DNA of 62,059 bases from an uncultured Rickettsiaceae bacterium (GCA_905479865.1 CAJQOD010000027.1:1-62059); one strand, 5' to 3'. Numbered from the stretch's first letter, positions 30,211 through 39,749 are shown. Notes: generated from the letters alone by a model not told the origin. Numbers and translations: made by a program.

Positions 30211-30832
30211 GCTTGTAATTCATCTTAAAAATATCATTTTCTTTAAGGCTGTAATTTACGTTATATTTGTAATTATACTATTTACCCTAATGCCGATATT
30301 CAAGAATGATTTAGTAAAATCGTCGCAGAGACGACAAAAATCATACTCTTTTCTTAAAGCTGCCACACTGAAACTAGAATCCATAGCCGATTTTGAAGAT
30401 AAGGTTCAAACTACTAATAAAATGTACAGGGAACTCATGAGTCACTCAAACGATGTAGCTTGCCTGAACCGTACCAGTTTAATTAACAACATGAACTTAC
30501 TATCAAAAAAACATCAGTTATTTGAACCAATTAATATTAAAATTTCTCGAAATTTCGATGCCGATAAAACACTCAATACTAACGGTCATATAAAGATAAA
30601 TTACTACGAAGTAGATATAAATTTTACAGCACTAGACTATCACAAACTGCTGGTAATCTGTCAAGAATTGTATCAATTATTACCAAAAGGTGCCGTAGTT
30701 ACAAGCACTAATATACGTAAAATCGAAGCACTAACTCCTAAAATCGTTGATAAACTCGATATTACCAAATCGCCTGGCCTACTCGATGTTAAAATGCAAA
30801 TTCAATTAAGAGAACTTGTATATGAAGAATAA
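30200..30832 (+). CDS. Bitopic membrane protein, PilO-like architecture
   Basis: A 210-residue protein with one N-terminal membrane segment (about residues 16-32, AVIYVIFVIILFTLMPIF), a coiled-coil stretch (LKAATLKLESIADFEDKVQT), and a compact alpha/beta domain (INYYEVDINFTALDYHKLLV, LLPKGAVVTSTNIR). This is the PilO/GspM layout. The ATG at 30200 is preceded by ggaggtg at 30187-30193, an excellent ribosome binding site, and overlaps the end of the upstream gene. It would be expected to pair with that gene's PilN-like domain. No PilP, PilQ or pilin is found in the window, so a pilus is not demonstrated. Confidence 0.5.
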   Translation: MLNKLVIHLKNIIFFKAVIYVIFVIILFTLMPIFKNDLVKSSQRRQKSYSFLKAATLKLESIADFEDKVQTTNKMYRELMSHSNDVACLNRTSLINNMNLLSKKHQLFEPINIKISRNFDADKTLNTNGHIKINYYEVDINFTALDYHKLLVICQELYQLLPKGAVVTSTNIRKIEALTPKIVDKLDITKSPGLLDVKMQIQLRELVYEE

Positions 30833-31829
30833 TATAACACTTCCACCCGGTGTTGATCCTCTGCCATTTTTCCAGCAAATGACTGAGCATCTGAGTAATA
30901 ATTTAGATAAAAAACTTTGCAATTCTGTCTCAAACCTGCTTGCAATAGATTATGCAAGCAGACTAAAATCCAAACCACCACTTAAAGAATATATCAATAT
31001 CTGTATTGAACGCTTAAAAAAATACCTTGGTCCACAGGTAGTTTTGGATAATGATTTTTCTGCATCAATGACTCTTTTTACTGCTGCCATTACTCCAGAA
31101 AAAGATGATGATAATGAAAAAGCCCAAAAACAATTACAAGACGCTTTAATAGAGTCTACTATTGCCTCACTTTTTGGAGATATGACGCCGGAAGAACAAG
31201 CAACCATTACACTAATACTCAGAGATCTGCTCGATAGCAAAGACGGCAAAGAGCTTATGAATATAATTAGCTCAGACCCAAAGAGATTTTATTCAATTGT
31301 CACTAGTGCTATAAAAACAAAAAAACAGCAACAAGAAATTTTAGAATCTGTTGAAATGTACCTTGTCAACGTAATGAACCAATCGAAAAAACTTGATCAA
31401 AAAGTAAATGGTATTAAAAATACTATTGGTAAGATTGCACTGGCTGGAAGCGTCCTTGTAGCCACTTCAATCGGATTGGTCATAGGTGGATTTGCTCTTC
31501 CTGTACTGCTCGTACCGGCAACAATTGCCGCTGTAAAATATGGGCCGGTGGTTGGTAAAAAATTAGGTGGTAATATAGCAAAAAATAGCACCCTTATTCA
31601 AAGAGAAACTAACTCACTGAAGAGAATAAAAACAGTTAGTATAAGTACAACTCAGACAATAAATAAAACCGTGAAATCTCTATCTAAAGATCAAATAAAA
31701 TCTCTTGCCCAGAACATAGATACCAATCTCATAAAAACTGTAAAATCTCAAGACAGAGAAACTAATTCAAAGACCAAAACAGTACTCGAGCAAAAAGCTA
31801 AATCTACTGATAAAGGCAAACAGATTTAA
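30822..31829 (+). CDS. Unknown protein with Gly-rich hydrophobic hairpin, third gene of the operon
   Basis: A 335-residue protein I do not recognise. The N-terminal 200 residues are soluble and helical. Residues about 203-240 form a small-residue-rich hydrophobic region (ALAGSVLVATSIGLVIGG, then ALPVLLVPATIAAVKYG) that looks like a membrane hairpin with glycine-zipper spacing. The tail is highly basic and Ser/Thr/Lys-rich. The ATG at 30822 lies inside the end of the PilO-like gene (11-base overlap); a TTG at 30816 is the alternative. The overlap ties it to the first two genes as one unit. Confidence 0.55.
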   Translation: MKNNITLPPGVDPLPFFQQMTEHLSNNLDKKLCNSVSNLLAIDYASRLKSKPPLKEYINICIERLKKYLGPQVVLDNDFSASMTLFTAAITPEKDDDNEKAQKQLQDALIESTIASLFGDMTPEEQATITLILRDLLDSKDGKELMNIISSDPKRFYSIVTSAIKTKKQQQEILESVEMYLVNVMNQSKKLDQKVNGIKNTIGKIALAGSVLVATSIGLVIGGFALPVLLVPATIAAVKYGPVVGKKLGGNIAKNSTLIQRETNSLKRIKTVSISTTQTINKTVKSLSKDQIKSLAQNIDTNLIKTVKSQDRETNSKTKTVLEQKAKSTDKGKQI

Positions 31830-31886
31830 TATTTATCATATCTCACATCAATAAAAGCATAAGCGTACTAAAACTTGCCTTAAGAA

Positions 31887-32672
31887 TTATTTTGTAATTA
31901 TGCAGTTTTGCTTTCTGGAGGTAAGTTGTTTGCAGACCAGTTTTGCATGATTTAACGATGTATATGTCCCGGCCATTACTAGATAAAATATACGCTCATT
32001 TTTACTTTCAACTTTTCTGGTGATAAGATTCGCTTCCCGTAAAATTTTTGAATGTTTTTGCTTTATTGCCTGCCATTGCTTGTTGGCATCTGCTGATGAA
32101 TAAGCTGAGGATAGCTGTATTTTATATCCTTTTTCTTCAGCAACTACATTAGATCGAATTATTTTATACTGATCTTCTATAGCCTTAATCACATTCAATT
32201 TACTGCCTGCAACAAAAATAATCTTGTCCCTATTTTCAAGAACCTCTTCCTGATCATCTTTGGTAAGCAACATATTAGGCATTATATAATCTATGCTATC
32301 ATTATCAGATGGCTCCTCATCTAACAATGCATTTTCATAATATTCTATGTTAGCTAGTATTTCATCGATTGAATCTAAAAACTTACCTTGTATTTCTGCC
32401 CTGCGTACAATTTCCATCGGCTCTTCCGGGCCTGGTAAAATATGAATTTTGTTTTTCTTAGGCATACCGGTATGTAGTTTTTCATATACCAAACTATCTG
32501 CATTAGGAATCACCATACCACCTGGATCTTTAGGCTTCATCTTAACATCTCCTTCGTCAGGCACGAGAGTCACGATCTCTTCATCATGAAAATAATGTAG
32601 ATAATAGAGTACGCCTACGGCAAATACCAAAAGGCAAATACTGACTAATATTATAAATTTTCCATTACGCAT
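31887..32672 (-). CDS. SPOR-domain membrane protein
   Basis: A 261-residue protein with one N-terminal membrane anchor (IILVSICLLVFAVGVLYYL), an acidic linker (DEEPSDNDSIDYI) and a C-terminal SPOR domain (YKIQLSSAYSSADANKQWQA, then FYLVMAGTYTSLNHAKLVCK). SPOR domains bind denuded peptidoglycan at division sites, so a periplasmic role in division or envelope maintenance is expected. It lies 140 bases downstream of argS on the same strand; dgt, argS and a SPOR gene are, as I recall, also neighbours in Rickettsia. The gap 32673-32812 holds only a weak piece of the gcagcaatccat repeat word. Confidence 0.8.
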   Translation of the reverse strand: MRNGKFIILVSICLLVFAVGVLYYLHYFHDEEIVTLVPDEGDVKMKPKDPGGMVIPNADSLVYEKLHTGMPKKNKIHILPGPEEPMEIVRRAEIQGKFLDSIDEILANIEYYENALLDEEPSDNDSIDYIMPNMLLTKDDQEEVLENRDKIIFVAGSKLNVIKAIEDQYKIIRSNVVAEEKGYKIQLSSAYSSADANKQWQAIKQKHSKILREANLITRKVESKNERIFYLVMAGTYTSLNHAKLVCKQLTSRKQNCIITK

Positions 32673-32812
32673 TTAATCTACACAACACCTAAAAAAACGT
32701 AATTACGAAACTCCTTGGGATCGCAGCAATCCATGAAACGTCAGATACCAATACTACAACACAGTCGACCGCTACCTCACAGTGACAATAGCCTCCAAAA
32801 GAGTACTCAGGA

Positions 32813-34546
32813 TTACATTTTATCCATAGGAGCTATACCAATCACCTCGAAGCCGCCAGCAATTATTTTCCTGACGCTTTCTGCCATAGCGAGTCTTGCC
32901 GCTGTAAGCTCTACATTATCTTCTATATTAAATCGATAATCACTATTTTCTTTACCTAAATTCCAAATTGAGTGAAATCTGGATGCTACATCAATAAGGT
33001 AGTAAGCAATTCTTTGCGGCTCACAATATTTTGCAGCTGAAGTTAGTATCTTTGGCCAAGTTGCTAGCAATTTTATTAGCTGAATCTCTTCCTCTGTCGA
33101 CAGGAGCGATAGATCAAACTCATCAGAAATAAATTTATCATATGCTGCAGGAATAGTATCTGTTGCTTTTGCAAGAATAGACTTTGCCCGTACATGAGCA
33201 TATTGTACATAAAATACCGGATTATCTTTTGACTGCTCTTTTACCTTATCAAAGTCAAAATCAAGCGTCATATCATTCCGGCGCGTAAGCATTATAAATC
33301 TTATAATGTCTTTGCTTACTTCATTGGTGACATCATGGACAGTCATAAAATTTCCACTACGCTTGGACATCTTGATTTGCTGACCATTCTTGACAAAATT
33401 TACAAGTTGATTTGTTCTGACGTCGCTTCTAACGGTACCATCACTCAGTGCATCAATAATTGCTTTAACTCTTTTTACATAACCACTATGATCTGCTCCA
33501 AGTATATATACCAAGATATCAAACCCTCTATCTATCTTATCTTTTGCATATGCAAAATCAGCAGCTAAATATGACCAGGAACCATCACTTTTCTGCACCG
33601 GCCTATCCTGATCATCTCCATAATCAGTAGATTTGAAAAGCATCTGCTCCTTCTCTTCCCAATTATCATCGACCTTGCCTTTGGGAGGCGGCAGCACTCC
33701 AGTATATATAAGATTTTTTTTATTAAGAATCTCTACTGCTTCATCAATTTTACCAGTTTCATGAAGTAATTGCTCTGAGAAGAAAACATCATGATGCACA
33801 CCAATATCTGCAAGATCTGATTTAATAAGAGCTAACATATCCTCAATGGCAACTTTCTTAACTGCCTGTCGCATTAGCTTCTCTTGCATTTCGAGTAACT
33901 TACCTTGGTATTGACTTACTAATTTCTGGCCAACTACTTTTAGATAATCACCTGGATATAACCCTTCTGGAATTTTGACTACTTCACCGGTTAGAGCTTC
34001 TTTATAACGCAGAATAACACTATCTATTAGCGTATCTATCTGCGAGCCGGCATCATTTATATAATATTCTTTGGTCACCAAATAACCACATTTATTCAAA
34101 ATGTTAGAAAGCACGTCGCCGTAAACTGCTCCTCTAGCATGCCCGATATGCATAGGTCCAGTTGGATTTGCGGAAACATACTCAACGTTTACTTTCTCTC
34201 CTTTGCCAACATTAACTTCCCAAAAATCTACGTCATCATTTAGGATGCTACGAATACAACCATGCCATTTTTCTGCTTTTATTGTAAAATTGATAAAACC
34301 GGGACCTGCAACTTCAATATGCGCAATGTAAGGAATTTTAGAAAGATATTCCTTGAACTTTAAAGCGATTTCTCTTGGGTTGCCTCCATCCTTGGAAGCG
34401 ATAATCATTGCAATATTAGTAGAAATATCACCATTTAGCGCATCTTTAGGAGTTTCAAGATTAGCTTGAGACCATATATCTTCATCCTGACATATCTGAA
34501 GACCAATGTTTTTTAAATCAACTCTTAATTCTTTAAAAATATTCAT
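32813..34546 (-). CDS. argS: Arginyl-tRNA synthetase
   Basis: A 577-residue class I synthetase. The N-terminal Add-1 domain is followed by VEYVSANPTGPMHIGHARGA, which contains the HIGH motif as HIGH. KMSKRSG corresponds to the KMSKS region, and the C-terminal helical DALR domain ends the protein. Its start overlaps the dgt stop by four bases, so dgt and argS are coupled. Confidence 0.95.
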   Translation of the reverse strand: MNIFKELRVDLKNIGLQICQDEDIWSQANLETPKDALNGDISTNIAMIIASKDGGNPREIALKFKEYLSKIPYIAHIEVAGPGFINFTIKAEKWHGCIRSILNDDVDFWEVNVGKGEKVNVEYVSANPTGPMHIGHARGAVYGDVLSNILNKCGYLVTKEYYINDAGSQIDTLIDSVILRYKEALTGEVVKIPEGLYPGDYLKVVGQKLVSQYQGKLLEMQEKLMRQAVKKVAIEDMLALIKSDLADIGVHHDVFFSEQLLHETGKIDEAVEILNKKNLIYTGVLPPPKGKVDDNWEEKEQMLFKSTDYGDDQDRPVQKSDGSWSYLAADFAYAKDKIDRGFDILVYILGADHSGYVKRVKAIIDALSDGTVRSDVRTNQLVNFVKNGQQIKMSKRSGNFMTVHDVTNEVSKDIIRFIMLTRRNDMTLDFDFDKVKEQSKDNPVFYVQYAHVRAKSILAKATDTIPAAYDKFISDEFDLSLLSTEEEIQLIKLLATWPKILTSAAKYCEPQRIAYYLIDVASRFHSIWNLGKENSDYRFNIEDNVELTAARLAMAESVRKIIAGGFEVIGIAPMDKM

Positions 34547-35703
34547 AAATCCGTATTAGCAAAATTTAAGTTATAAAAAGCTTGATACTGCTTTATTGCA
34601 AAGCGATCCGTCATACCTGCAATATAGTCAGCAATTGTTGCCATCTTGGAGCTTAGTTTATTTTCCTCTATCATAATTCTCCAGCTAAATGGCAGTAACT
34701 CTATATTATCCACATATAGCTTGAATAGAGCTTTAATCACATTCTGGCTCTGAAGTGTAACTGATGCTACCCGATGGTGCTTATACACTTTTCTCATTAA
34801 AAAGTCTTTAATTAATTTTACTTCTGAAAAAGTTGACTCCGTAAATTCCACAAGCTGCCGGCCAAGAAGCCTTATATCTTTTTCGGTTTTGATCTTATGC
34901 TCTTTAATGTTTTTACGAGTCTGAAACAATAAGCTCTCGATCAAATGGTGCGTGAGTTTACGACCAACTTCATAAATCAAACGCTCGTCACTAATATCTT
35001 TATACATATTCTTAACTTCGTGAATATAGCGATCTACAAATTTAATTTCTTCTAAATCACTGTAAGATACTATTTCGGCCTTAATGCTATCTTCAAGGTC
35101 ATGGCAAATATAAGCAATATCATCTGACAGAGCTGCTACCTGTGCTTCAGCAGATGAGTGCTTGTCTAGTTCCAACGTCTGTTTTGCATCATAATCAAAT
35201 ATACATGCATAAGATTCCGTTTGCTTGACTGGACCATTGTGTTTTACAATAGCTTCCAGAACTTCCCAAGTCAGATTCAGCCCATCATAGGCAGCGTATT
35301 TCTGCTCCAGCTGGGTCAGAATTTTAAATGAATGCGCATTATGTGAAAAACCACCAAAATTTTTCATACACTCGTTTAGTGCCTCTTCACCGGCATGACC
35401 AAACGGAGAGTGACCCAGATCATGGGCTAGAGCTACCCCTTCCGCCAGATCATCAGAAAGCCCCAGAGCTTTACACAGAGACCTTGCAATTGATGAAACC
35501 TCCATAGAGTGAGTCATACGATTGCGATAATGGTCACCTTCATGGTTAACGAACACCTGAGTTTTATACTGCAAACGTTTGAAAGCATTAGCATGAATTA
35601 TCCTATCTCTATCTCGTTCAAATTCATTTCTGTACGGCGTTGGCTTTTCCAAATGTACCCTTCCTCGAGAATTTTCTGGCAGACAGGCATAACTCTTTAG
35701 CAT
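34543..35703 (-). CDS. dgt: dGTP triphosphohydrolase-like HD protein
   Basis: A 386-residue HD-domain phosphohydrolase. Metal-binding residues are visible in HSMEVSSIARSL, VALAHDLGHSPFGHAGEEAL and SDDIAYICHDLED. Members of this type cleave dGTP or other dNTPs to nucleoside and triphosphate. Substrate preference cannot be read from sequence. First gene of the dgt-argS unit and divergent from erpA. Confidence 0.9.
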   Translation of the reverse strand: MLKSYACLPENSRGRVHLEKPTPYRNEFERDRDRIIHANAFKRLQYKTQVFVNHEGDHYRNRMTHSMEVSSIARSLCKALGLSDDLAEGVALAHDLGHSPFGHAGEEALNECMKNFGGFSHNAHSFKILTQLEQKYAAYDGLNLTWEVLEAIVKHNGPVKQTESYACIFDYDAKQTLELDKHSSAEAQVAALSDDIAYICHDLEDSIKAEIVSYSDLEEIKFVDRYIHEVKNMYKDISDERLIYEVGRKLTHHLIESLLFQTRKNIKEHKIKTEKDIRLLGRQLVEFTESTFSEVKLIKDFLMRKVYKHHRVASVTLQSQNVIKALFKLYVDNIELLPFSWRIMIEENKLSSKMATIADYIAGMTDRFAIKQYQAFYNLNFANTDL

Positions 35704-35838
35704 ATTAATCTCTTGAAATATTTATAATTCCTCATTAATATATTGATATATGAAAGTCATTTCAAATAGTTTCTTCAAAGCGGTGCTAGATACCAAACTT
35801 TAGAAACAATGTGTATATTATGTTTTATAGAATTTATT

Positions 35839-36165
35839 ATGAATTTGAAGATAACTTCCACTGCAGCTAAACGGGTCGCAGAACTTATTGCGAAAAATCA
35901 AGAGAAAATTGTCGCACTCAGAGTTGCTGTTGATGGTGGCGGTTGCTCTGGTTTTATGTATCAATATAAACTCGTTGACTCTATTAATGAGGATGATTTT
36001 ATTTTAGAAAGCGAGGGTATCAAAGTTGCAGTCGATTCCCTATCGCAACAATTTTTAGAAGGCTGCACAGTAGAATTTATTGAAGAGCTGGGTAGTAGCT
36101 ACTTCCAAATAACGAACCCTAGTGCCACTGCAAAGTGCGGATGCGGTAATTCCTTTGCTTTATAA
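35839..36165 (+). CDS. erpA: A-type iron-sulfur cluster carrier (ErpA/IscA family)
   Basis: A 108-residue protein with the three conserved cysteines of A-type carriers: Cys36 in GGGCSGF, and Cys100 and Cys102 in KCGCGNSF. It delivers Fe-S clusters to target enzymes. I trimmed the start to the ATG at 35839, which gives the usual length (MNLKITSTAAKRV). No isc genes adjoin it, which favours ErpA over IscA, but the two cannot be separated with confidence by eye. It is divergent from dgt. Confidence 0.85.
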   Translation: MNLKITSTAAKRVAELIAKNQEKIVALRVAVDGGGCSGFMYQYKLVDSINEDDFILESEGIKVAVDSLSQQFLEGCTVEFIEELGSSYFQITNPSATAKCGCGNSFAL

Positions 36166-36323
36166 TTATCTTTGTTTGAATCTCATGAATTAATGATGAT
36201 TTTTGCGATATAGTAAAGGTTAAGTGTTAAGTAGTTAATTTTGAAGAAGCACTCTCAAGGCCGGTATAGCCCTTAACCCCGAGTATGCTGAAATATCGTG
36301 TGGATGCCACAACCACTACTACA

Positions 36324-37064
36324 CTAAACTCCTAATTCGATCAGCTCATTCTTCTCGGTGTTGATCCTTTCCTGAATATAAGCCGTGAGTCCTCTGGCAT
36401 CATGCTTGGCAATTTGCTTAGGTGACATTTGTTCAATTATTTTTACTTTTACCATCCCTGGCTTTATAAACCAAAAACCTTTTGGCCATACTAGACCAGC
36501 ATTATGTACGATAAGAACTATCGGCACTCCAGTATTTAGAGCAAGTTTTGCAGCACTGGCTTTAAACTTCACGCTTTTATCAACTGTAATGCGCGTAGCT
36601 TCTGGAAACATCACAATAGAGAGTCCAGCATCAATCTTCCTTGCTCCTTCTTTAAGAATTTGCGCTACTGACCTACTATTATTTCTGTCAACAGCAATAG
36701 GTCTTACCGTTTTTAAACAACGGCCAAAAACCGGTATATCCAGCAATTCCTGCTTTACTACCCATGAATGTTTAGGAATGATAAGTTGCATAAAGAAGTT
36801 TTCCCAAAAAGACTGATGATTTGCCAAGGCCAGATACGGCTTACCATTATCAGGAAGTTTTTCGAGTCCAGCAACTTCAAACTTAATACCGCATATGATC
36901 CATATAAGATAAACAAAAATATAGGAAAATAACTCAGCCATTTTATAGCGAAAAGCATACGGCGCACCCACTAATTGCACGGGAACACAAAATAAGACAA
37001 AAAATGATATCATCACCAAACTAATTATTGTATAAAAAATCAGAACTCTTAAACGCCAAAACAT
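36324..37064 (-). CDS. plsC: 1-acyl-sn-glycerol-3-phosphate acyltransferase
   Basis: A 246-residue membrane acyltransferase. Two hydrophobic N-terminal segments precede ANHQSFWEN, the alphaproteobacterial version of the NHxxxxD motif with Glu at the acidic position, and VMFPEATRI corresponds to FPEGTR. It makes phosphatidic acid from lysophosphatidic acid. It is distinct from the PlsC domain inside the aas protein at 787-4254, so the cell has two such domains in this window. Confidence 0.88.
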   Translation of the reverse strand: MFWRLRVLIFYTIISLVMISFFVLFCVPVQLVGAPYAFRYKMAELFSYIFVYLIWIICGIKFEVAGLEKLPDNGKPYLALANHQSFWENFFMQLIIPKHSWVVKQELLDIPVFGRCLKTVRPIAVDRNNSRSVAQILKEGARKIDAGLSIVMFPEATRITVDKSVKFKASAAKLALNTGVPIVLIVHNAGLVWPKGFWFIKPGMVKVKIIEQMSPKQIAKHDARGLTAYIQERINTEKNELIELGV

Positions 37065-37181
37065 TGCAACATAATACCAAAAAATTAACTGGAGAAACTA
37101 TATAGTATTTTTTATTTCGTAAAACTATAATTCGCATATATATAATAATTGATTATAAGAGACTTATTCCCCGAGGACATA

Positions 37182-38171
37182 ATGGCAAAAACCGCTCTAT
37201 CTGGAATCCAAACAAGTGGAAATCTACATCTTGGCAATTATCTAGGCTCTATCAGCAATTGGCTTAAAATGCAGGATGAGTACAACTGCTATTTCTTTCT
37301 TGCTGATCTGCACTCTATTACCGTTGATCTTGATCCTGAAGAATTGCGAAACTCCATAATAAGCTCTGCAGCTGTTTATCTAGCTACTGGTCTTGATCCC
37401 AAAAAATCTACTATTTTCTTGCAGTCTGCTGTTAAGGAACATTGTGAACTTGCGTGGATGCTCAACTGCATAACTCCTATAGGCTGGCTCAAAAGAATGA
37501 CACAATTTAAAGATAAAGCCGGTACAAAGCAAGACAACGCTAATACTGGACTATTTACATATCCCATATTAATGGCAGCCGATATTCTGCTTTATAATGC
37601 TGACATAGTTCCTGTAGGTGATGACCAGAAACAGCATTTAGAATTAACCAGAGATATTGCTGGAGTACTCAACAGAAAATTTGGTAAAGAAAAACTAAAA
37701 GTGCCAGAACCACTTATTCAGGGAGCAGCAACGAGAGTTATGAGCCTTCGGGATGGCACTAAGAAAATGAGCAAATCAGATAGTAGTGATGCTGCTAGAA
37801 TAAATCTTACAGACAGCCCTGACCTAATTGTAAAAAAACTCAAAAAATCCAAAACTGATAATATTGCAGAAATAGCCTATGACCCGATCAACAGACCCGA
37901 AATCTCTAATCTGATTAATATCTTCTGCGCTCTATCGGGTATAAAACAGGAAATTATTGTTGCAAACTATCAGGGGAAAGGCTTCTCTTCTCTAAAAAAT
38001 GATTTGGCAGAGCTTATAATTTCCAAAACTCGGCCAATCAACGATGAATATCAAAAAATAATAAAAGATAAAACTTATATCGAATATACTCTAAACTCAG
38101 GTGCTAATAAAGCCAGAATTGTCGCTCGTAAGACTTGTGATAAGGTTGCAGAACAATTCGGTCTAATCTAA
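37182..38171 (+). CDS. trpS: Tryptophanyl-tRNA synthetase
   Basis: A 329-residue class I synthetase with SGIQTSGNLHLGNYLG (HIGH-equivalent HLGN) at the N terminus and KKMSKSDSSD carrying the KMSKS motif. VPVGDDQKQHLELTRDIA is the usual connecting block. I chose the ATG at 37182, preceded by gagga at good spacing; an earlier in-frame start at 37149 would add eleven untypical residues. Confidence 0.95.
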   Translation: MAKTALSGIQTSGNLHLGNYLGSISNWLKMQDEYNCYFFLADLHSITVDLDPEELRNSIISSAAVYLATGLDPKKSTIFLQSAVKEHCELAWMLNCITPIGWLKRMTQFKDKAGTKQDNANTGLFTYPILMAADILLYNADIVPVGDDQKQHLELTRDIAGVLNRKFGKEKLKVPEPLIQGAATRVMSLRDGTKKMSKSDSSDAARINLTDSPDLIVKKLKKSKTDNIAEIAYDPINRPEISNLINIFCALSGIKQEIIVANYQGKGFSSLKNDLAELIISKTRPINDEYQKIIKDKTYIEYTLNSGANKARIVARKTCDKVAEQFGLI

Positions 38172-38192
38172 TTCCAATATTTCAGATTAGAC
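38161..38192 (+). terminator. Stem-loop overlapping the trpS stop, possible terminator
   Basis: gtctaatct (38161-38169) and agattagac (38184-38192) are a perfect 9-bp inverted repeat around the trpS stop codon. The sequence after it, gcccaaaaagctactttt, has no solid T-run, so a Rho-independent terminator is possible but not assured. Confidence 0.35.
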
Positions 38193-38220
38193 GCCCAAAA
38201 AGCTACTTTTCATGGAACTT

Positions 38221-38345
38221 ATACCATGTCCCATTTTGAATTAGAGGTTTGCATTTCAAGGCGATGCTGCGCAGCGTATATAAATACGTGAGTACAGCAG
38301 AGATCGCAAAATGCTAATATATAATTTTGAAATGAGACATGGTAT
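38221..38345. repeat. 125-bp hairpin element (MITE-like)
   Basis: The ends ataccatgtc and gacatggtat are perfect inverted copies. The arms continue with imperfect pairing (cattttgaa with tttgaaatg; gcatttcaaggcgatgctg with cagcagagatcgcaaaatgc) to an inner cgtat/atacg hairpin, so nearly the whole element folds back on itself. It has no coding capacity and lies between the convergent trpS and mlaD. The remainder of 38172-38473 shows nothing else. Confidence 0.7.
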
Positions 38346-38473
38346 TACAACCCTCTCTACTTACATAAGCTCCGAGTGCTCACCACTCACTTTTACTTAT
38401 TGAATTTGGCATAACTTCACCGTTAGTCAATAAATGACATAAAAAAAATCAGGAAACGATAGCTATATAACAC

Positions 38474-38923
38474 TTATTTACTAGTGATAGAGTACATTAA
38501 TTTGGCAATCAAATCTTCGATATTCAAAGATGCCTGAGTGAATTTTACCCTACCCCCGTCAGTAAAATTATCATCGGAGGCACCGGGATTAATACGAATA
38601 TATTTTCCACCTAATAATCCACTACTTGCTATAATGGCTCTTGAATCTACTGGAATTTCTACTGCTTCATCAATGCGAAATTTAACTGCAGCATAGTAAG
38701 TGTCACGATCCAAAACCAAACTGTCAACATAACCCACTTTAATACCAGCTAGTTTTACATCCGACCCTTTGGCAATTCCCTCAATATCCTGAAAATTTGC
38801 AAATATACTATACCCGTTACTGGCCTTCGAAACATTGCTTATGTTATAAGCAAAACTTAAAAATCCAAAAGCTGCCACCAGGACAAAAAATCCAACTAAA
38901 GTTTCAATTACGCCTTGTTTCAT
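38474..38923 (-). CDS. mlaD: MlaD-type MCE-domain lipid transport protein
   Basis: A 149-residue protein with one N-terminal membrane anchor (TLVGFFVLVAAFGFLSFAY) and an MCE domain (GIAKGSDVKLAGIKVGYV, AIIASSGLLGGKYIRI). MlaD is the periplasmic hexameric part of the MlaFEDB complex that moves phospholipids between the membranes. The other Mla subunits are not in the window. It lies 12 bases downstream of the NDUFA12 gene on the same strand, so co-transcription is likely. Confidence 0.9.
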   Translation of the reverse strand: MKQGVIETLVGFFVLVAAFGFLSFAYNISNVSKASNGYSIFANFQDIEGIAKGSDVKLAGIKVGYVDSLVLDRDTYYAAVKFRIDEAVEIPVDSRAIIASSGLLGGKYIRINPGASDDNFTDGGRVKFTQASLNIEDLIAKLMYSITSK

Positions 38924-38935
38924 TATCTATCTTCT

Positions 38936-39277
38936 TTAATTTTTTATTTTGGGATTCCATTTGGAATACGTCTCTATCTTAGTGCAATTAGACTTCGCCG
39001 GATTATACGCATGTTTAGTACCAGTTAGATTCGGAACATATTCTTGCTGCCAATCATACGCCTTATTATCTCCAGGTATATCCTCACTCAAATAGTGCAA
39101 CCATGCATGCCACATCGGTGGCACTTTAGAACCTTCATCCTGTCCATTATAAATTACAAATCGCTTTGCTTGCCCTAAATAATTTTTATCTTTTCCAACA
39201 AAATATCTATTACCAAACTGATCTTTGCCAATTTGTTTACCAAAGAGTTTTACCCACAAGCTATTTATTAACGACAT
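38936..39277 (-). CDS. NDUFA12-family complex I accessory subunit
   Basis: A 113-residue protein of the NADH:ubiquinone oxidoreductase 17.2 kDa (NDUFA12/B17.2) family, with GKDQFGNRYF, PPMWHAWLHY and YNPAKSNCTKIETYSKWNP as the matching blocks. This accessory subunit of complex I is shared by alphaproteobacteria and mitochondria. Its start lies inside the 3' end of rnhA (17-base overlap), and mlaD follows. Confidence 0.85.
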   Translation of the reverse strand: MSLINSLWVKLFGKQIGKDQFGNRYFVGKDKNYLGQAKRFVIYNGQDEGSKVPPMWHAWLHYLSEDIPGDNKAYDWQQEYVPNLTGTKHAYNPAKSNCTKIETYSKWNPKIKN

Positions 39278-39737
39278 TTTTTAATCTTTTCCTCGCAAGT
39301 TCTCTACCTCTAACAGCCAACCTATCAGCAACATCATTCCCCTCATTTTCGGAATGTCCTTTTACCCAAGACCAGATGATATCGTGTTTTTCTATTTCAC
39401 GCTGCAAATTTCTCCATAATTCTACATTTTTCACCGGCTTATTGTCACTTTTTCGCCAGTTATTTTTGTGCCAATTATGTATCCACTCAGTTATGCCTTT
39501 CTGGACATATTTGCTATCTGTATACAGCTTTATTCTACAAGGTTTTTTCAGGCTTTTCAGTGCTGATATGGCAGCTTGAATCTCCATTTGATTGTTTGTT
39601 GTTTCAGTTTGATGACCAAAAATCTCTTTCCTGCTATCTTTAAAAATCAAAAGAGCTCCCCAACCACCTGGACCAGGATTTCCTGAACATGCACCATCTG
39701 TATATATCTCTACAAAAGGCTTGGCGTTATCAGACAT
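39261..39737 (-). CDS. rnhA: Ribonuclease HI
   Basis: A 158-residue RNase HI with all four catalytic acids: Asp14 in YTDGACSGNPGPGGWG, Glu52 in NNQMEIQAA, Asp74 in YTDSKYV, and the last Asp in NDVADRLA. The basic protrusion (WHKNNWRKSDNKPVKN) is present. It removes RNA from RNA-DNA hybrids. It lies 12 bases downstream of sspB and overlaps the NDUFA12 gene. Confidence 0.95.
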   Translation of the reverse strand: MSDNAKPFVEIYTDGACSGNPGPGGWGALLIFKDSRKEIFGHQTETTNNQMEIQAAISALKSLKKPCRIKLYTDSKYVQKGITEWIHNWHKNNWRKSDNKPVKNVELWRNLQREIEKHDIIWSWVKGHSENEGNDVADRLAVRGRELARKRLKNVVNK

Positions 39738-39749
39738 AGGAGATATTGA

